A DNA stretch of 53,569 nucleotides from an uncultured Flavobacteriales bacterium (GCA_913030835.1 CAJWDP010000020.1:1-53569); one strand, 5' to 3'. Positions 17,201 through 25,263 are shown, counted from the stretch's first letter. The notes: generated by a model from the letters alone, not told the origin. Translations and numbers: made by a program.

Positions 17201-19609
17201 AACGATCCAAATGTTGCGCAGCTCCAGTTTTCAATTGATGGTGTTGCTTTGGGTGGAATTTTTTCAACGTCTGCAACAGGATGTTTTTGGCAGGAATTTT
17301 CAGCAATATGGAATTCTGGGGGAGCTACTTCGGTGACGCTGTGCATCACGAATCAGAATACCTCAGGTGGTGGGAATGACTTTATGATCGATGACATATT
17401 TTTTGCTCCTCTATGCTCGAGTAGAGATTCCGTTGAAGTATTTGTGGTAATCCCACCGAATGCTGGACAGGACAGCGCAATTAATTTTTGTCCCGGAGAC
17501 CCTTCGGCCGATTTGTTTTCAATATTAAGCGGGGCACCGGATATTGGAGGTGATTGGTTTCCGTCTATGACTAGTGGAAGCGGTTTGTTCGATCCGACTT
17601 TAGACCCGGCTGGTGCTTACACATATACTGTGTCAGGTGGCGGTGTTTGTCCGGATGCTTCAGCAACTGTCACAGCAACGGTAAATTCTTTGATCGATGC
17701 TACGATTGCTCCGATTCCAGATTTATGTGAAACTGACCTCGTTTATGGGATGAGTGCTGCCACTAGTGGAGGTACTTGGTCAGGACCAGGGGTCGACCCT
17801 TTAATTGGAACGTTTGATCCTGGGCTGGCATTGGCGGGAATCCACGAGGTAATTTATTCGATTTCCGGTGCTTGTGGTAATTCCGACACGGTAGAAGTCA
17901 TTGTAAGTGCACCCGTGAATGCAGGTTTAGACAGTATGCTGAGTTTGTGTTTTACTGATCCAATAGTCGATTTATCTGCCCTAATAGCACCTGCAGACCC
18001 GGGAGGAGTGTGGATACCTGTTTTGTCATCAGGAACCGCTCTGCTCAATCCAGCTTTGGATATTTCGGGAATCTACAACTACATCGTCTCAGGTCCGGGT
18101 GCTTGTCCGAATGATACGGCTTCAGTAGATGTAACCATAAACGCAATAGCGGATGCCACGATTTCCATAGCGGGACCTTTTTGCACAGGTGATGCGCAGG
18201 TCAATCTCAGTGCTGCAACTGGATCAGGCACATGGTCAGGAACTGGAATTGTAGACCCGGTTGCGGGTACATTCGACCCCATGATCGCCGGACCAGGAAC
18301 CCACACCGTAACTTATTCTATCGGGGGCAGCTGCGGAGCAGTGGACACAGAAGTCATCATAGTCAATTCGGAAGTAGATCCAACAATAAACCCTCAGCCG
18401 GACATTTGTGAATCGGTGGGGACTATAAATCTAACTTCCCTAAACCCAGGAGGTATCTGGGCAGGAGCTGGCATCATAAATCCAACAACCGGACTATTTG
18501 ACCCTTCTTTTTTTGGACCAGGGAGCTACACTGTCGTTTATGCAATTCCCGGATTTTGTCCAACTGCTGATTCGATCAGCTTTAATGTTATCGCGGATGA
18601 GATTCCTTCTATAGCATTCCCCGGAATGTATTGTTCTGGGGATATAGTAGACACATTGTTTGCCGATTTATCCGGAGGTATCTGGAGCGGACCGGGGATA
18701 ACAAACCCTACAGTCGGCACCTTCGATCCGGCTACTGCAACTATTGGAGTGAATGAGGTGATCTATACGATCAGCTCAACTTGTGGAGGGGCGGATACGG
18801 TTCAGGTAATTGTAAATCCCTTGCCCAATGCAAACATTGAATTGTCGGATACACTGGGCTGTGTTCCATTTACGGTAACCGCAGATTATGTTTCAACTGA
18901 TGTACTCAACTACTGCATGTGGGAAGTGTCCAATGGTCTATCGTCGAATTCCTGCGGTCCTGTGGTTTTGAACTTTGATTCTGCGGGTTGCTATGATCTT
19001 CAATTGACCATTACGGATGCTCAAGGCTGCTCGCAATTAATATATCATCCGGAACAAATTTGTGTCCTGGCACCGCCAAACGCTGCTTTCAGCTACTCGC
19101 CTCAACCCATTAATGAACTCGAACCTCTCGTGGAATTCACAAATTTAAGCCAGGATGCAACCCAGTACGAATGGCAAATAGAAAATAGTGTTTTTACTAC
19201 GGTTGATTTATCTCATAACTTTAATGCTTCCGGGTTTTACACTGTTTGTTTGGTTGCCGAAAACGATATAGGTTGTGCAGATACGTCTTGCCAGCAGCTT
19301 GAAATAGAGTCCACCATCGGTATTTATGTGCCTAATGCTTTCACTCCTGATGGAGACGGGACCAACGATTTTTTTGGTCCATCACTTTATGGTTTTGAAC
19401 CTGAAGAATTTGAATTCATGGTATTTAACAGATGGGGAGAGCTGATCTATTATTCTCAGATCTATGGTGCAATGTGGGACGGAACGGCCAGCTACCTCGG
19501 TTCATCTGATCCGGTGCAGCAGGATGTGTACGTCTGGAAGCTTGTCTACAAACGTTCAGGAAGTGCTGAAAAGATGTCTAAGGTTGGTCATGTAAGTTTA
19601 TTGCGGTAA
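14279..19609 (+). CDS. Large T9SS surface protein with lamin-tail-like N-terminus and nine repeats
   Basis: 1776 residues. A signal peptide (MLPVKGTLLVFALLSAFQVMAQ) fixes the start. Residues ~23-240 resemble a lamin-tail domain (IVMNEVSQGEAGNQEYVEFV). One SprB-like repeat follows at ~285-340. From ~379 to ~1500 there are nine ~75-residue units of pattern GGxWxGPG...GxFDP...G.Y.YTI.G.C, interrupted by two jelly-roll-like modules at ~525-660 and ~880-1045 (WCQDVVVTPGTDYQFSTWIS, ending in DDIFF), which resemble carbohydrate-binding folds. A PKD-like region precedes the C-terminal ~90 residues with PNAFTPDGDGTNDFF and FNRWGELIYY, the type B T9SS sorting domain. Probably an extracellular or surface-bound adhesive or glycan-binding protein; the exact role is unknown. 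It is the second of three such proteins here. Confidence 0.92.
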   Translation: MLPVKGTLLVFALLSAFQVMAQTIVMNEVSQGEAGNQEYVEFVVVDSTAIYDCTGSTPPCIDIRGWIIDDNSGYHGSAGIASGACRFSFDPLWSCVPLGTIIVIYNDADPNVELPPNDLSLADGNCAIVAPISDPNLFETNSVTPGAIACSYPAAGWTPGGNWTNIVMANGGDCFRIVDLAGCEVFSLCWDDNNLNNMIYFPGGSTSGTSATNTVYYFNDGDPTDQANWTVGCADLPACGQQDQTPGAPNNAANAAYIAQFNNGCAPITPVIVNAVETDACGCTSEAIATATGSIPGYTYEWFDGLYMPIGQNTATATGLCPGTYHVIATSSIGCPDTATVNIVGLPVALAGSDSVVSVCAGTSIVSLFGLLGGAPDPGGVWIGPSSLGGGDLGNFDPALNTAGVYTYIAGTAPCQDSAEVFVTIDTPGNPGSNGTVSMCFGDPSTDLFLALGGTPDLGGSWSPALSSGSGSFDPASDPAGSYTYTVPANGTCPAQDATVVVGVNSCCTTMDTVDYDSFEYGTTIPDIIPGATFHTTPQNWAVRTGGSSVYMNFQNGYQGVAYDRVYDVCIGQTYQFSGWFSNTWGGTPDVDLQLTVYDGAGGIIYQVANLIVGGPWVQFNTGQFTATTTTIRFEVVTNIAGGVGNNDCSMDDLVLERCSMPMNNANAGLYCSADASVDLYNSILIPLSGTGTWSGPSALSGGFIGTFDPGSNVSGTYTYTIAGAGACPDSIATIDIVVDVSPQFDPIADVSTCNGYQLPPISGSNLTGGEAYYDGPLGSGTQYLPGQVITSSMTLYAFDGNPPPSVCFDEEQFSVTISSSILDLGNDTTLCDGASVTFDAGSGFDTYLWQDNSTNQTFTTSTAGVYWCEVGVLGSNQIQNGDFELGDAFFTSGYTNGVGGAWGPLSSAGTYEVSTNPQLEHSNFVSCGDHTTGSGQMMVVNGSSIAGTNVWCQDVVVTPGTDYQFSTWISNAINDPNVAQLQFSIDGVALGGIFSTSATGCFWQEFSAIWNSGGATSVTLCITNQNTSGGGNDFMIDDIFFAPLCSSRDSVEVFVVIPPNAGQDSAINFCPGDPSADLFSILSGAPDIGGDWFPSMTSGSGLFDPTLDPAGAYTYTVSGGGVCPDASATVTATVNSLIDATIAPIPDLCETDLVYGMSAATSGGTWSGPGVDPLIGTFDPGLALAGIHEVIYSISGACGNSDTVEVIVSAPVNAGLDSMLSLCFTDPIVDLSALIAPADPGGVWIPVLSSGTALLNPALDISGIYNYIVSGPGACPNDTASVDVTINAIADATISIAGPFCTGDAQVNLSAATGSGTWSGTGIVDPVAGTFDPMIAGPGTHTVTYSIGGSCGAVDTEVIIVNSEVDPTINPQPDICESVGTINLTSLNPGGIWAGAGIINPTTGLFDPSFFGPGSYTVVYAIPGFCPTADSISFNVIADEIPSIAFPGMYCSGDIVDTLFADLSGGIWSGPGITNPTVGTFDPATATIGVNEVIYTISSTCGGADTVQVIVNPLPNANIELSDTLGCVPFTVTADYVSTDVLNYCMWEVSNGLSSNSCGPVVLNFDSAGCYDLQLTITDAQGCSQLIYHPEQICVLAPPNAAFSYSPQPINELEPLVEFTNLSQDATQYEWQIENSVFTTVDLSHNFNASGFYTVCLVAENDIGCADTSCQQLEIESTIGIYVPNAFTPDGDGTNDFFGPSLYGFEPEEFEFMVFNRWGELIYYSQIYGAMWDGTASYLGSSDPVQQDVYVWKLVYKRSGSAEKMSKVGHVSLLR
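15413..18783 (+). repeat. Nine coding repeats of GGxW...GxFDP type
   Basis: The units begin with G-G/T-x-W, then a G-x-FDP or related segment ~15-20 residues later, then G-x-Y/H-x-V/Y and a conserved cysteine. They are diverged at DNA level, unlike the SprB array at the window start. Two non-repeat modules interrupt the series. Confidence 0.8.
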
Positions 19610-19644
19610 GGACCATTTAATAACTTTTATTATCGATTAATCAT

Positions 19645-19652
19645 TACTTTTG
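19645..19652 (+). promoter_or_regulatory. Promoter -7 box of the cytochrome oxidase operon (TACTTTTG)
   Basis: An exact TAnnTTTG match lies 19 bases before the cyoE TTG start. No clear -33 TTG is seen. It is the only good box in the 62-base gap before the operon. Confidence 0.6.
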
Positions 19653-19671
19653 CGGCTGAAAAGTTTAGTAA

Positions 19672-20571
19672 TTGGTACAGAACGAAACCAATATTGAGAC
19701 AGCTAAAAAGGTGGGTTTGAATGCAAAGATCTCAGATTACATTACCCTGACTAAGTTCAGACTTGCTGCGCTTGTGGTTTTTTCTGCCGCTTCCGGTTAT
19801 TTTATGGCTCCGGCTCCTTTTGATTGGGAAGTTTTCTTGTATTTGATTATCGGTGGATTCCTGGTTACGGGTGCTTCCAATGGATTAAATCAGGTGCTGG
19901 AAAAGGACTTGGATAAGCAGATGGCCAGAACGAAGGATCGACCGCTTCCGGCACTTAGAATGAATAAGCTGGAAGCTACATTACTCTCTTCCTTTTTTGG
20001 CCTGGTGGGTCTGTATCTGCTTTGGATGATCAATGCATCAGCTTGTATGCTGGGCTTCCTTGCACTTTTTTCCTACGTGGCTATTTATACGCCATTGAAG
20101 ACAAAAACACCGATTGCCGTGTTGGTTGGTGCGTTTCCAGGAAGTGTTCCTCCCTTGTTGGGATATGTTGCTGCCTCCAATTCATTCGGATTGGAACCCG
20201 GGATTTTGTTTTTGGTTCAGTTCTTTTGGCAGTTTCCTCATTTTTGGGCAATTGCATGGAAGGCTCATGATGATTATAGTAAGGCAGGTTTTAAAATGTT
20301 ACCGTTGAATGAGGGTAGAGGAAGACGGAATGCCTGGTTGATTCTGTTGTTTACCATGTTCATGTTGCCTGTATCATTGTTGCCCTGGGCATTTGAAATG
20401 ACACACGGTTTGATCACCATTCCCGTCGCCAGTATTGCGACGCTCATTTTCATTGTTCCGGCATTCAAACTCTTTCGAACCAATGATATGAAAGAGGCAA
20501 CAAAGCTGATGTTTGTGTCATTTTTGTATTTGCCGATCGTTCAGATAGCATACATATTAGATAAGATTTAA
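19672..20571 (+). CDS. cyoE: Protoheme IX farnesyltransferase (heme O synthase)
   Basis: 299 residues, a polytopic UbiA-family prenyltransferase of the inner membrane. It adds a farnesyl group to heme B, giving heme O, the precursor of heme A for cytochrome oxidase. The first Asp-rich motif region NQVLEKDLDKQMARTKDRPLP (from ~83) and the YTPLKTKTP loop (~145) are diagnostic. No ATG precedes the conserved KISDYITLTKFRLA segment, so the start is TTG at 19672 or GTG at 19711; TTG is preferred. It heads an operon with oxidase subunits III and IV and SCO proteins. Heme A synthase (ctaA), usually nearby in relatives, lies ~30 kb away in this window. Confidence 0.96.
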   Translation: MVQNETNIETAKKVGLNAKISDYITLTKFRLAALVVFSAASGYFMAPAPFDWEVFLYLIIGGFLVTGASNGLNQVLEKDLDKQMARTKDRPLPALRMNKLEATLLSSFFGLVGLYLLWMINASACMLGFLALFSYVAIYTPLKTKTPIAVLVGAFPGSVPPLLGYVAASNSFGLEPGILFLVQFFWQFPHFWAIAWKAHDDYSKAGFKMLPLNEGRGRRNAWLILLFTMFMLPVSLLPWAFEMTHGLITIPVASIATLIFIVPAFKLFRTNDMKEATKLMFVSFLYLPIVQIAYILDKI

Positions 20572-20574
20572 GTT

Positions 20575-21858
20575 GTGAGTATCGATAAGTTTAAAGAAGA
20601 AATGCCCGCCGGGTTGTACGAAAAAGTAAAAGTGCAAACGCTGACTATTTTTTGTTTCGCCGTACTGATGTTTTTCGCTGGTTTCATTTCTGCCTACATC
20701 GTGCAGAGCAGCGATAAGGTGTGGGTTCAGGTTGCGTTTCCGGAGGTGTTCACGTATAGCACTATTTCGGTTATTTTAGTTTCAGCACTTCTACTGCTAG
20801 CTAAGATATTTGTCAAGAAAAATAATGCAAGAGCAGTTTCCGGATTGATCATTGGTACAATTGTTTTTGGTCTGTCATTCTGCTATTTTCAGGTTCAAGG
20901 TTGGAACGAATTGGTAACTAGCGGAAACCTTATCTCCGTGCATGTCATCAATCCCAAAGGTCAGTACGACGACAAGTTTCATTTTGAAAAAAGTGGTGAG
21001 AAGATCACACACGACGGTCAGCATTATTTTCTTGGAGAAGATCAGCTGGATGAGGCGGATGTGGTTCGTCTAAAACTATTTGCTGCTGATATTTGTGAAA
21101 GTAACTACCGACTTTCTCAACGTACAAAAATGTCATTAGAAGAAAACTGGTCTCCATTTACGATCAGATCATCGGATAATAGAGAAGTGGTTTTCGAGGG
21201 ACCCTTACAATTGTGGAACGGTACTGATTCACTTTCATTTTCTGAGAAACAAAACCTCTTTGATTTCGCTCTCGCAGTGCATAGAAATATGGAATATTTT
21301 AAGCTTACCGGTGAGTACGGAAAGGATTTTGTTATTCTGTTGAATGGCGAAGCACTTGATTACGAGAACAAAAAGTTTTTCTACCGGGAATTGGTCATGG
21401 AAGAAGATGCCAAGAACAGCATAGCAGGGCCATTCTATCCGGGAAATGGTAATGGCCCGTGCACAATAGAGAATGGAGTGGTGATCAATAGCGATGGAGC
21501 TGCAGTTGATGTGTCTTCAGGTAAATGGGATTTTACTTGTAAAATTGGGAAAGTACTCTTCTCTATTCGGATTGAAGATGGTGTCTGGATTCGGGAGAAA
21601 AGTGAAATCAGTGAAGATGATTATGGAGCCATCAACAATAGGAAAAATTCAACGAGCTCATACATCTGGGTGCTCACCGTGTCACATTTTTTACACATTA
21701 TTGGAGGAATTATATATCTATTGATCTTATTTAAACTGGCTCTAAATAAGCGTATTGATGAGAGAAATCAAGTAAAAATTAGACTTGCTAACATTTACTG
21801 GCACGTACTGGGTGGATTGTGGGTATTTTTGTTCTTATTTTTTCAATATTATCATTAA
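20575..21858 (+). CDS. Cytochrome c oxidase subunit III-like protein with ~235-residue periplasmic insert
   Basis: 427 residues starting with GTG, 3 bases after the cyoE stop. Membrane segments at ~20-43, 60-83, 93-113, 362-388 and 406-427 match a five-segment subunit III (FAGFISAYIV near 37; SHFLHIIGG near 370; YWHVLGGLWVFLF near the end). The usual protein is about 190-200 residues. The excess is a soluble segment at ~118-358 between segments 3 and 4, predicted to face the periplasm; it is acidic, with beta-rich stretches and only two cysteines that I can see. Subunit III stabilises the binuclear centre and proton uptake. The role of the insert is unknown; it sits on the side where cytochrome c docks. 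First of two consecutive subunit III genes. Confidence 0.85.
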   Translation: MSIDKFKEEMPAGLYEKVKVQTLTIFCFAVLMFFAGFISAYIVQSSDKVWVQVAFPEVFTYSTISVILVSALLLLAKIFVKKNNARAVSGLIIGTIVFGLSFCYFQVQGWNELVTSGNLISVHVINPKGQYDDKFHFEKSGEKITHDGQHYFLGEDQLDEADVVRLKLFAADICESNYRLSQRTKMSLEENWSPFTIRSSDNREVVFEGPLQLWNGTDSLSFSEKQNLFDFALAVHRNMEYFKLTGEYGKDFVILLNGEALDYENKKFFYRELVMEEDAKNSIAGPFYPGNGNGPCTIENGVVINSDGAAVDVSSGKWDFTCKIGKVLFSIRIEDGVWIREKSEISEDDYGAINNRKNSTSSYIWVLTVSHFLHIIGGIIYLLILFKLALNKRIDERNQVKIRLANIYWHVLGGLWVFLFLFFQYYH

Positions 21859-21888
21859 ACTTGCAACGAATAATTTCAATTTTGCAAT

Positions 21889-22938
21889 ATGGCACAAGTA
21901 GAAGAGGTTGATAAGTCATTGGTTTGGGCCGGTAATGGATCACCATTCCGTCTCTCATATGGTAAACAATTCATGTGGTTCTTTTTGGTTTCGGATGCGT
22001 TAACGTTCGGAGGGCTATTAACTGCTTATGGTTTTGCCAGACATTCTGTTGATTCTTGGCCGGTAGCCGAAAAAGTATTTAGAGCATTGCCTTTTTCTGA
22101 TGGGGATTGGCCGTTGATCTATGTCGCCTTAATGACCTTTATTCTGATTATTTCTTCAGTTACTATGGTGCTTGCTGTGGAAGCAGGGCATCGACTAGAT
22201 AAAAAAGGAGTGACAAAGTGGCTTCTGGCAACGGTGCTTGGTGGAGCAATTTTCGTTGGATCACAAGCCTGGGAATGGTCGCATTTCATACATGGATCAC
22301 ATCATGGTGCTGTGCTGACGGAGCAAGGATGGGCCTATGTTGCGGGATTGGAATACCAGTACGATGAAAATGGACATGTGTTGATGGATGGTCATGATCC
22401 CGCGATTCAGAGTCTGAGGCTTCAGTTTATAGATGGAGGCCAATTTATGATGAGTGGTGCGGAAGCACTGGAAGCATACAATACCGCAGAAAGAAATCTG
22501 GATGGTAAGCTGATCTTAGAGAATGGGTTAGGGGTTCCTGTCAACATTGTAGGTTCAGATGATAACGTAACATCGGTTGAGCTGCTTGTTGAAGGGACCA
22601 TTTATCGAGAAATGGAAGGAAATGTTGATTCCGAGAATTGGGGCGAACTTTTGTCATTGTATGAAGGAGCATCATCCCAAATTCAGGGAGCCAATCTTAC
22701 GGAAAATGAATATGCGCCGAATGCTCCTGCCTATGCAGACTTTTTCTTCTTCATTACCGGTTTTCACGGATTCCACGTATTTTCTGGAGTGGTCATCAAT
22801 TTATTGATACTCATTCAAGTGTTGCGAGGAGTATACGACAAAAGAGGACATTTTGAAATGGTGGAAAAATCAGGTTTATACTGGCACTTCGTAGATTTGG
22901 TGTGGGTATTTGTATTTACATTTTTCTATCTACTGTAA
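21889..22938 (+). CDS. Cytochrome c oxidase subunit III with ~140-residue periplasmic insert
   Basis: 349 residues. The N-terminal YGKQFMWFFLVSDALTFGGLL, the QAWEWSHFI motif with the conserved glutamate near 129, and the late segments ITGFHGFHVFSGV and LYWHFVDLVWVFVFTF identify it as subunit III of a heme-copper oxidase. Membrane segments lie at ~28-50, 74-98, 107-128, 287-310 and 328-349. An extra acidic, soluble segment (~135-278) lies between segments 3 and 4, in the same topological place as the insert in the preceding protein but with no obvious sequence similarity to it. It shares the operon with cyoE and subunit IV. The catalytic subunits I and II are not in this window. Confidence 0.92.
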   Translation: MAQVEEVDKSLVWAGNGSPFRLSYGKQFMWFFLVSDALTFGGLLTAYGFARHSVDSWPVAEKVFRALPFSDGDWPLIYVALMTFILIISSVTMVLAVEAGHRLDKKGVTKWLLATVLGGAIFVGSQAWEWSHFIHGSHHGAVLTEQGWAYVAGLEYQYDENGHVLMDGHDPAIQSLRLQFIDGGQFMMSGAEALEAYNTAERNLDGKLILENGLGVPVNIVGSDDNVTSVELLVEGTIYREMEGNVDSENWGELLSLYEGASSQIQGANLTENEYAPNAPAYADFFFFITGFHGFHVFSGVVINLLILIQVLRGVYDKRGHFEMVEKSGLYWHFVDLVWVFVFTFFYLL

Positions 22939-22956
22939 CAAAAAGCAAAGAGTATT

Positions 22957-23346
22957 ATGATCAGAGACGACCTTTATAAAGATGCTGAATACGCGAAAAG
23001 TGCGAATCATGATGAAGAGCACGGTAGAGAAATTCGCAAAAAGATTACTAAGGTTACCATAATTCTTACCCTCATTACAATTCTGGAGGTAGGCGTTGGT
23101 ATAGTGCTTACAAGACCTATGCTGGGCGGAGAATCCTGGTCTTGGTTCGGAATCAAAATGTTTTATATTATTCTGACTGTGGTGAAGGCAGCATACATTG
23201 TGTTGGTTTTTATGCACTTAGGAGACGAGCGGAAGAACTTCCGATGGGTTATTTTGGCTCCATATATCTTATTTATTCTTTATCTATTGTTCATTTGCAT
23301 CACAGAATCAACTTACATCCTTGATGTGATGAGAGCACCTTGGTAA
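22957..23346 (+). CDS. Cytochrome c oxidase subunit IV family protein
   Basis: 129 residues with three membrane segments after a polar N-terminus rich in charged residues (about 1-28). The segments VTIILTLITILEVGVGIVL, a central FYIILTVVKAAYIVLVFMHLG and a C-terminal YILFILYLLFICI match the bacterial prokaryotic subunit IV family (PF03626-type), where the central K-A-x-x-V-x-x-x-F-M-H-L pattern is conserved. It is an accessory subunit of aa3-type oxidases in the inner membrane. The gene sits 18 bases after subunit III. Confidence 0.93.
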   Translation: MIRDDLYKDAEYAKSANHDEEHGREIRKKITKVTIILTLITILEVGVGIVLTRPMLGGESWSWFGIKMFYIILTVVKAAYIVLVFMHLGDERKNFRWVILAPYILFILYLLFICITESTYILDVMRAPW

Positions 23347-23348
23347 TA

Positions 23349-24050
23349 GTGGCTGAAAGAAAGAGTACAAAGAAAATTATCTTGTTTGCCGGAATTCTTG
23401 GAATTCCGGCATTTTTTATACTGCTGCTTGCCTATTCTTCAAGCCAGGTATTTGAGAGGCTTCCTTACTATGGCCCGAAGAAAGTAGTGGAAGGTGATAC
23501 GGTTTACCACAAAGTCCCTGAATTTAATTTTGTAGATCATTTGGGAAATGAGGTAACGGAGGAAACATTAGAAGGGAAAATTATTTTGATGACTACTGCA
23601 ATGGAGTCATGTCCGGAGGAGTGTCCAATGGAAATCAACCAGGTATACAAATACATTTATGAAAATATCATTGGGTCAAAAGAAACAAAGGATGTGGTAC
23701 TGTTAACACATGTGCTTTCTAAGGACACAACCAATCCCGATGCACGCCTGGTTATTGATGATCTGCCGTTTAACGCAGGAAAAGACATTGATTTCAATCG
23801 TTGGAAGTTTGTGTATGGTAAAACGAATCCAATTTATGATGTGGAGCTTGGAGAAAGAGGCAATCCATACAGAGATCTTCGGGAAGATGTAGTGGGAGGA
23901 CGGGCATCGAATGCCTTGATCTTTCTGGTTGACTACAATAGGCACATACGAGGATTTTTTCCAGCAATTTCCAATCCGGCCATTATGGAGGCGGAACGAT
24001 TAGCGACACTATTATGTATCGAAAAGAGAAAGAGTGAAAAGCAGAATTAA
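23349..24050 (+). CDS. SCO1/SenC-like protein lacking the distal copper histidine
   Basis: 233 residues from GTG at 23349, 2 bases after the preceding stop; a TTG at 23340 would overlap the stop. One N-terminal membrane anchor (~10-30) precedes a thioredoxin-like domain. The CxxxC pair is present as CPEEC at ~88-92. In SCO proteins a histidine just before the last core strand completes the Cu(I/II) site; here that region reads GRASNALIFLVD with no histidine, whereas the neighbouring paralogue has FLHSPYFALVD. This copy may act as a thiol reductase or chaperone partner rather than a copper carrier; that is inference. It overlaps the next gene by 17 bases. Confidence 0.85.
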   Translation: MAERKSTKKIILFAGILGIPAFFILLLAYSSSQVFERLPYYGPKKVVEGDTVYHKVPEFNFVDHLGNEVTEETLEGKIILMTTAMESCPEECPMEINQVYKYIYENIIGSKETKDVVLLTHVLSKDTTNPDARLVIDDLPFNAGKDIDFNRWKFVYGKTNPIYDVELGERGNPYRDLREDVVGGRASNALIFLVDYNRHIRGFFPAISNPAIMEAERLATLLCIEKRKSEKQN

Positions 24051-24663
24051 ATTATTGATCCTTATTTTGATTGGGTTTTCCGCTTGCTCAGATACCGGCT
24101 CCCCAGAAAATATTCTTCCGATATACGGACACAAAGAATTGGATTCCGATGGTGATACGATCTATCATGTTGTTGAGGATTTTTCGTTTACGAATCAAGA
24201 TGGAATCACAATTACAAAAAAAGATACGAAGGGAGAAATTTACATAGCGGATTATTTCTTTACGCATTGTCCGACAATGTGCCCGGCGATGACCGGACAA
24301 ATGAAACGAGTGCAAAACGCATTGCCCGAAGTAACCATTCTTACGCATACATGCGACCCTAAAAATGATTCTGTAGGTCAGCTGAAAAGCTATGTAGAAA
24401 AAAGAGGCATCAATACAGAGAATTGGCATTTTTTAACCGGAGAAAAAGCTGATTTGTATGACCATGGGTATTACAGCTATATGATGTCAACCAGCGAAGA
24501 TGTGTTGGCTCCGGGGGGATTTTTGCATTCTCCTTATTTTGCGCTCGTTGATCGTTCGCACCGTATCAGGGGTATGTACGATGGCACGAATACCGAAGAA
24601 GTGAACCAGCTGATCGATGATGCAAAAAAGCTATTGAAAAGTTACAACAATGGAAACAATTGA
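24034..24663 (+). CDS. SCO1/SenC copper chaperone lipoprotein
   Basis: 209 residues from GTG at 24034. A lipoprotein signal (lipobox FSAC, Cys18) anchors it on the periplasmic side. The copper site is complete: CPTMC at ~79-83 and His165 in FLHSPYFALVD. SCO proteins deliver copper to, or reduce, the CuA site of oxidase subunit II. Position in the cytochrome oxidase operon supports this. The start codon lies inside the end of the preceding SCO-like gene (17-base overlap), indicating translational coupling. Confidence 0.94.
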   Translation: MKSRIKLLILILIGFSACSDTGSPENILPIYGHKELDSDGDTIYHVVEDFSFTNQDGITITKKDTKGEIYIADYFFTHCPTMCPAMTGQMKRVQNALPEVTILTHTCDPKNDSVGQLKSYVEKRGINTENWHFLTGEKADLYDHGYYSYMMSTSEDVLAPGGFLHSPYFALVDRSHRIRGMYDGTNTEEVNQLIDDAKKLLKSYNNGNN

Positions 24664-25216
24664 TAAAGAGAAAAAATACAGAAAACTGATCATTGCCCTT
24701 TCGGTGATTTTGCCGCTTGCTGTGGCCGCGTTATTTGGGATTAAGATTGAAGGAGTGGATTTATCATTTTTACCACCAATTTATGCCTCGATCAATGGCT
24801 TAACTGCACTGGCATTGGTAGTAGCAGTGTTTGCAATACGCTCAGGAAAACGAAGGCTACACGAAAATCTGATGAAGTTCGCAATCGGGTTATCTTGCCT
24901 TTTTCTGTTAATGTATGTTGCATATCACATCACCAGTGAAACTACCTTTTATGGCGATCAGGATCACGATGGAATGCTTACTCCAGCAGAAACTGCAGCC
25001 GTAGGAACCAGCGCGATCGTGTACTATATCATTCTGATATCTCATATATTTTTGTCGATAGCGGTAATTCCGTTTGTTCTATTCACTTATGTGAAAGCTA
25101 TAGCGGGAAATTTCAAGGGACACAGGAAATTGGCAAAAATTACCTTTCCCATCTGGTTATATGTAGCAATATCAGGCGTGGTGGTGTACATTATGATCAG
25201 TCCTTTTTACGGATAA
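24650..25216 (+). CDS. DUF420 membrane protein with an EF-hand-like loop
   Basis: 188 residues with about five membrane segments; histidines in the segments (YHI near 92-94, SHIFLS near 138) are typical of DUF420 proteins, which are found with cytochrome oxidase genes in Bacteroidota and Bacillota and are thought to aid oxidase assembly. Between two segments lies DQDHDGMLTPAE (~103-114), which fits the 12-residue EF-hand calcium loop at positions 1, 3, 5, 6, 8 and 12. The loop should face outside. The gene overlaps the SCO gene by 14 bases. Confidence 0.88.
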   Translation: METIDKEKKYRKLIIALSVILPLAVAALFGIKIEGVDLSFLPPIYASINGLTALALVVAVFAIRSGKRRLHENLMKFAIGLSCLFLLMYVAYHITSETTFYGDQDHDGMLTPAETAAVGTSAIVYYIILISHIFLSIAVIPFVLFTYVKAIAGNFKGHRKLAKITFPIWLYVAISGVVVYIMISPFYG

Positions 25217-25251
25217 AGCAAAAAAGGTAAGGTCGGTAACATTCTATTGAT

Positions 25252-25259
25252 TAATTTTG
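25252..25259 (+). promoter_or_regulatory. -7 box (TAATTTTG) directly before the 72-residue gene
   Basis: An exact TAnnTTTG match ends 4 bases before the GTG start. If used, the transcript would begin at or next to the start codon. It may also feed the SAM riboswitch and metH downstream, since no better promoter is seen between the small gene and the aptamer. Confidence 0.5.
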
Positions 25260-25263
25260 CATC

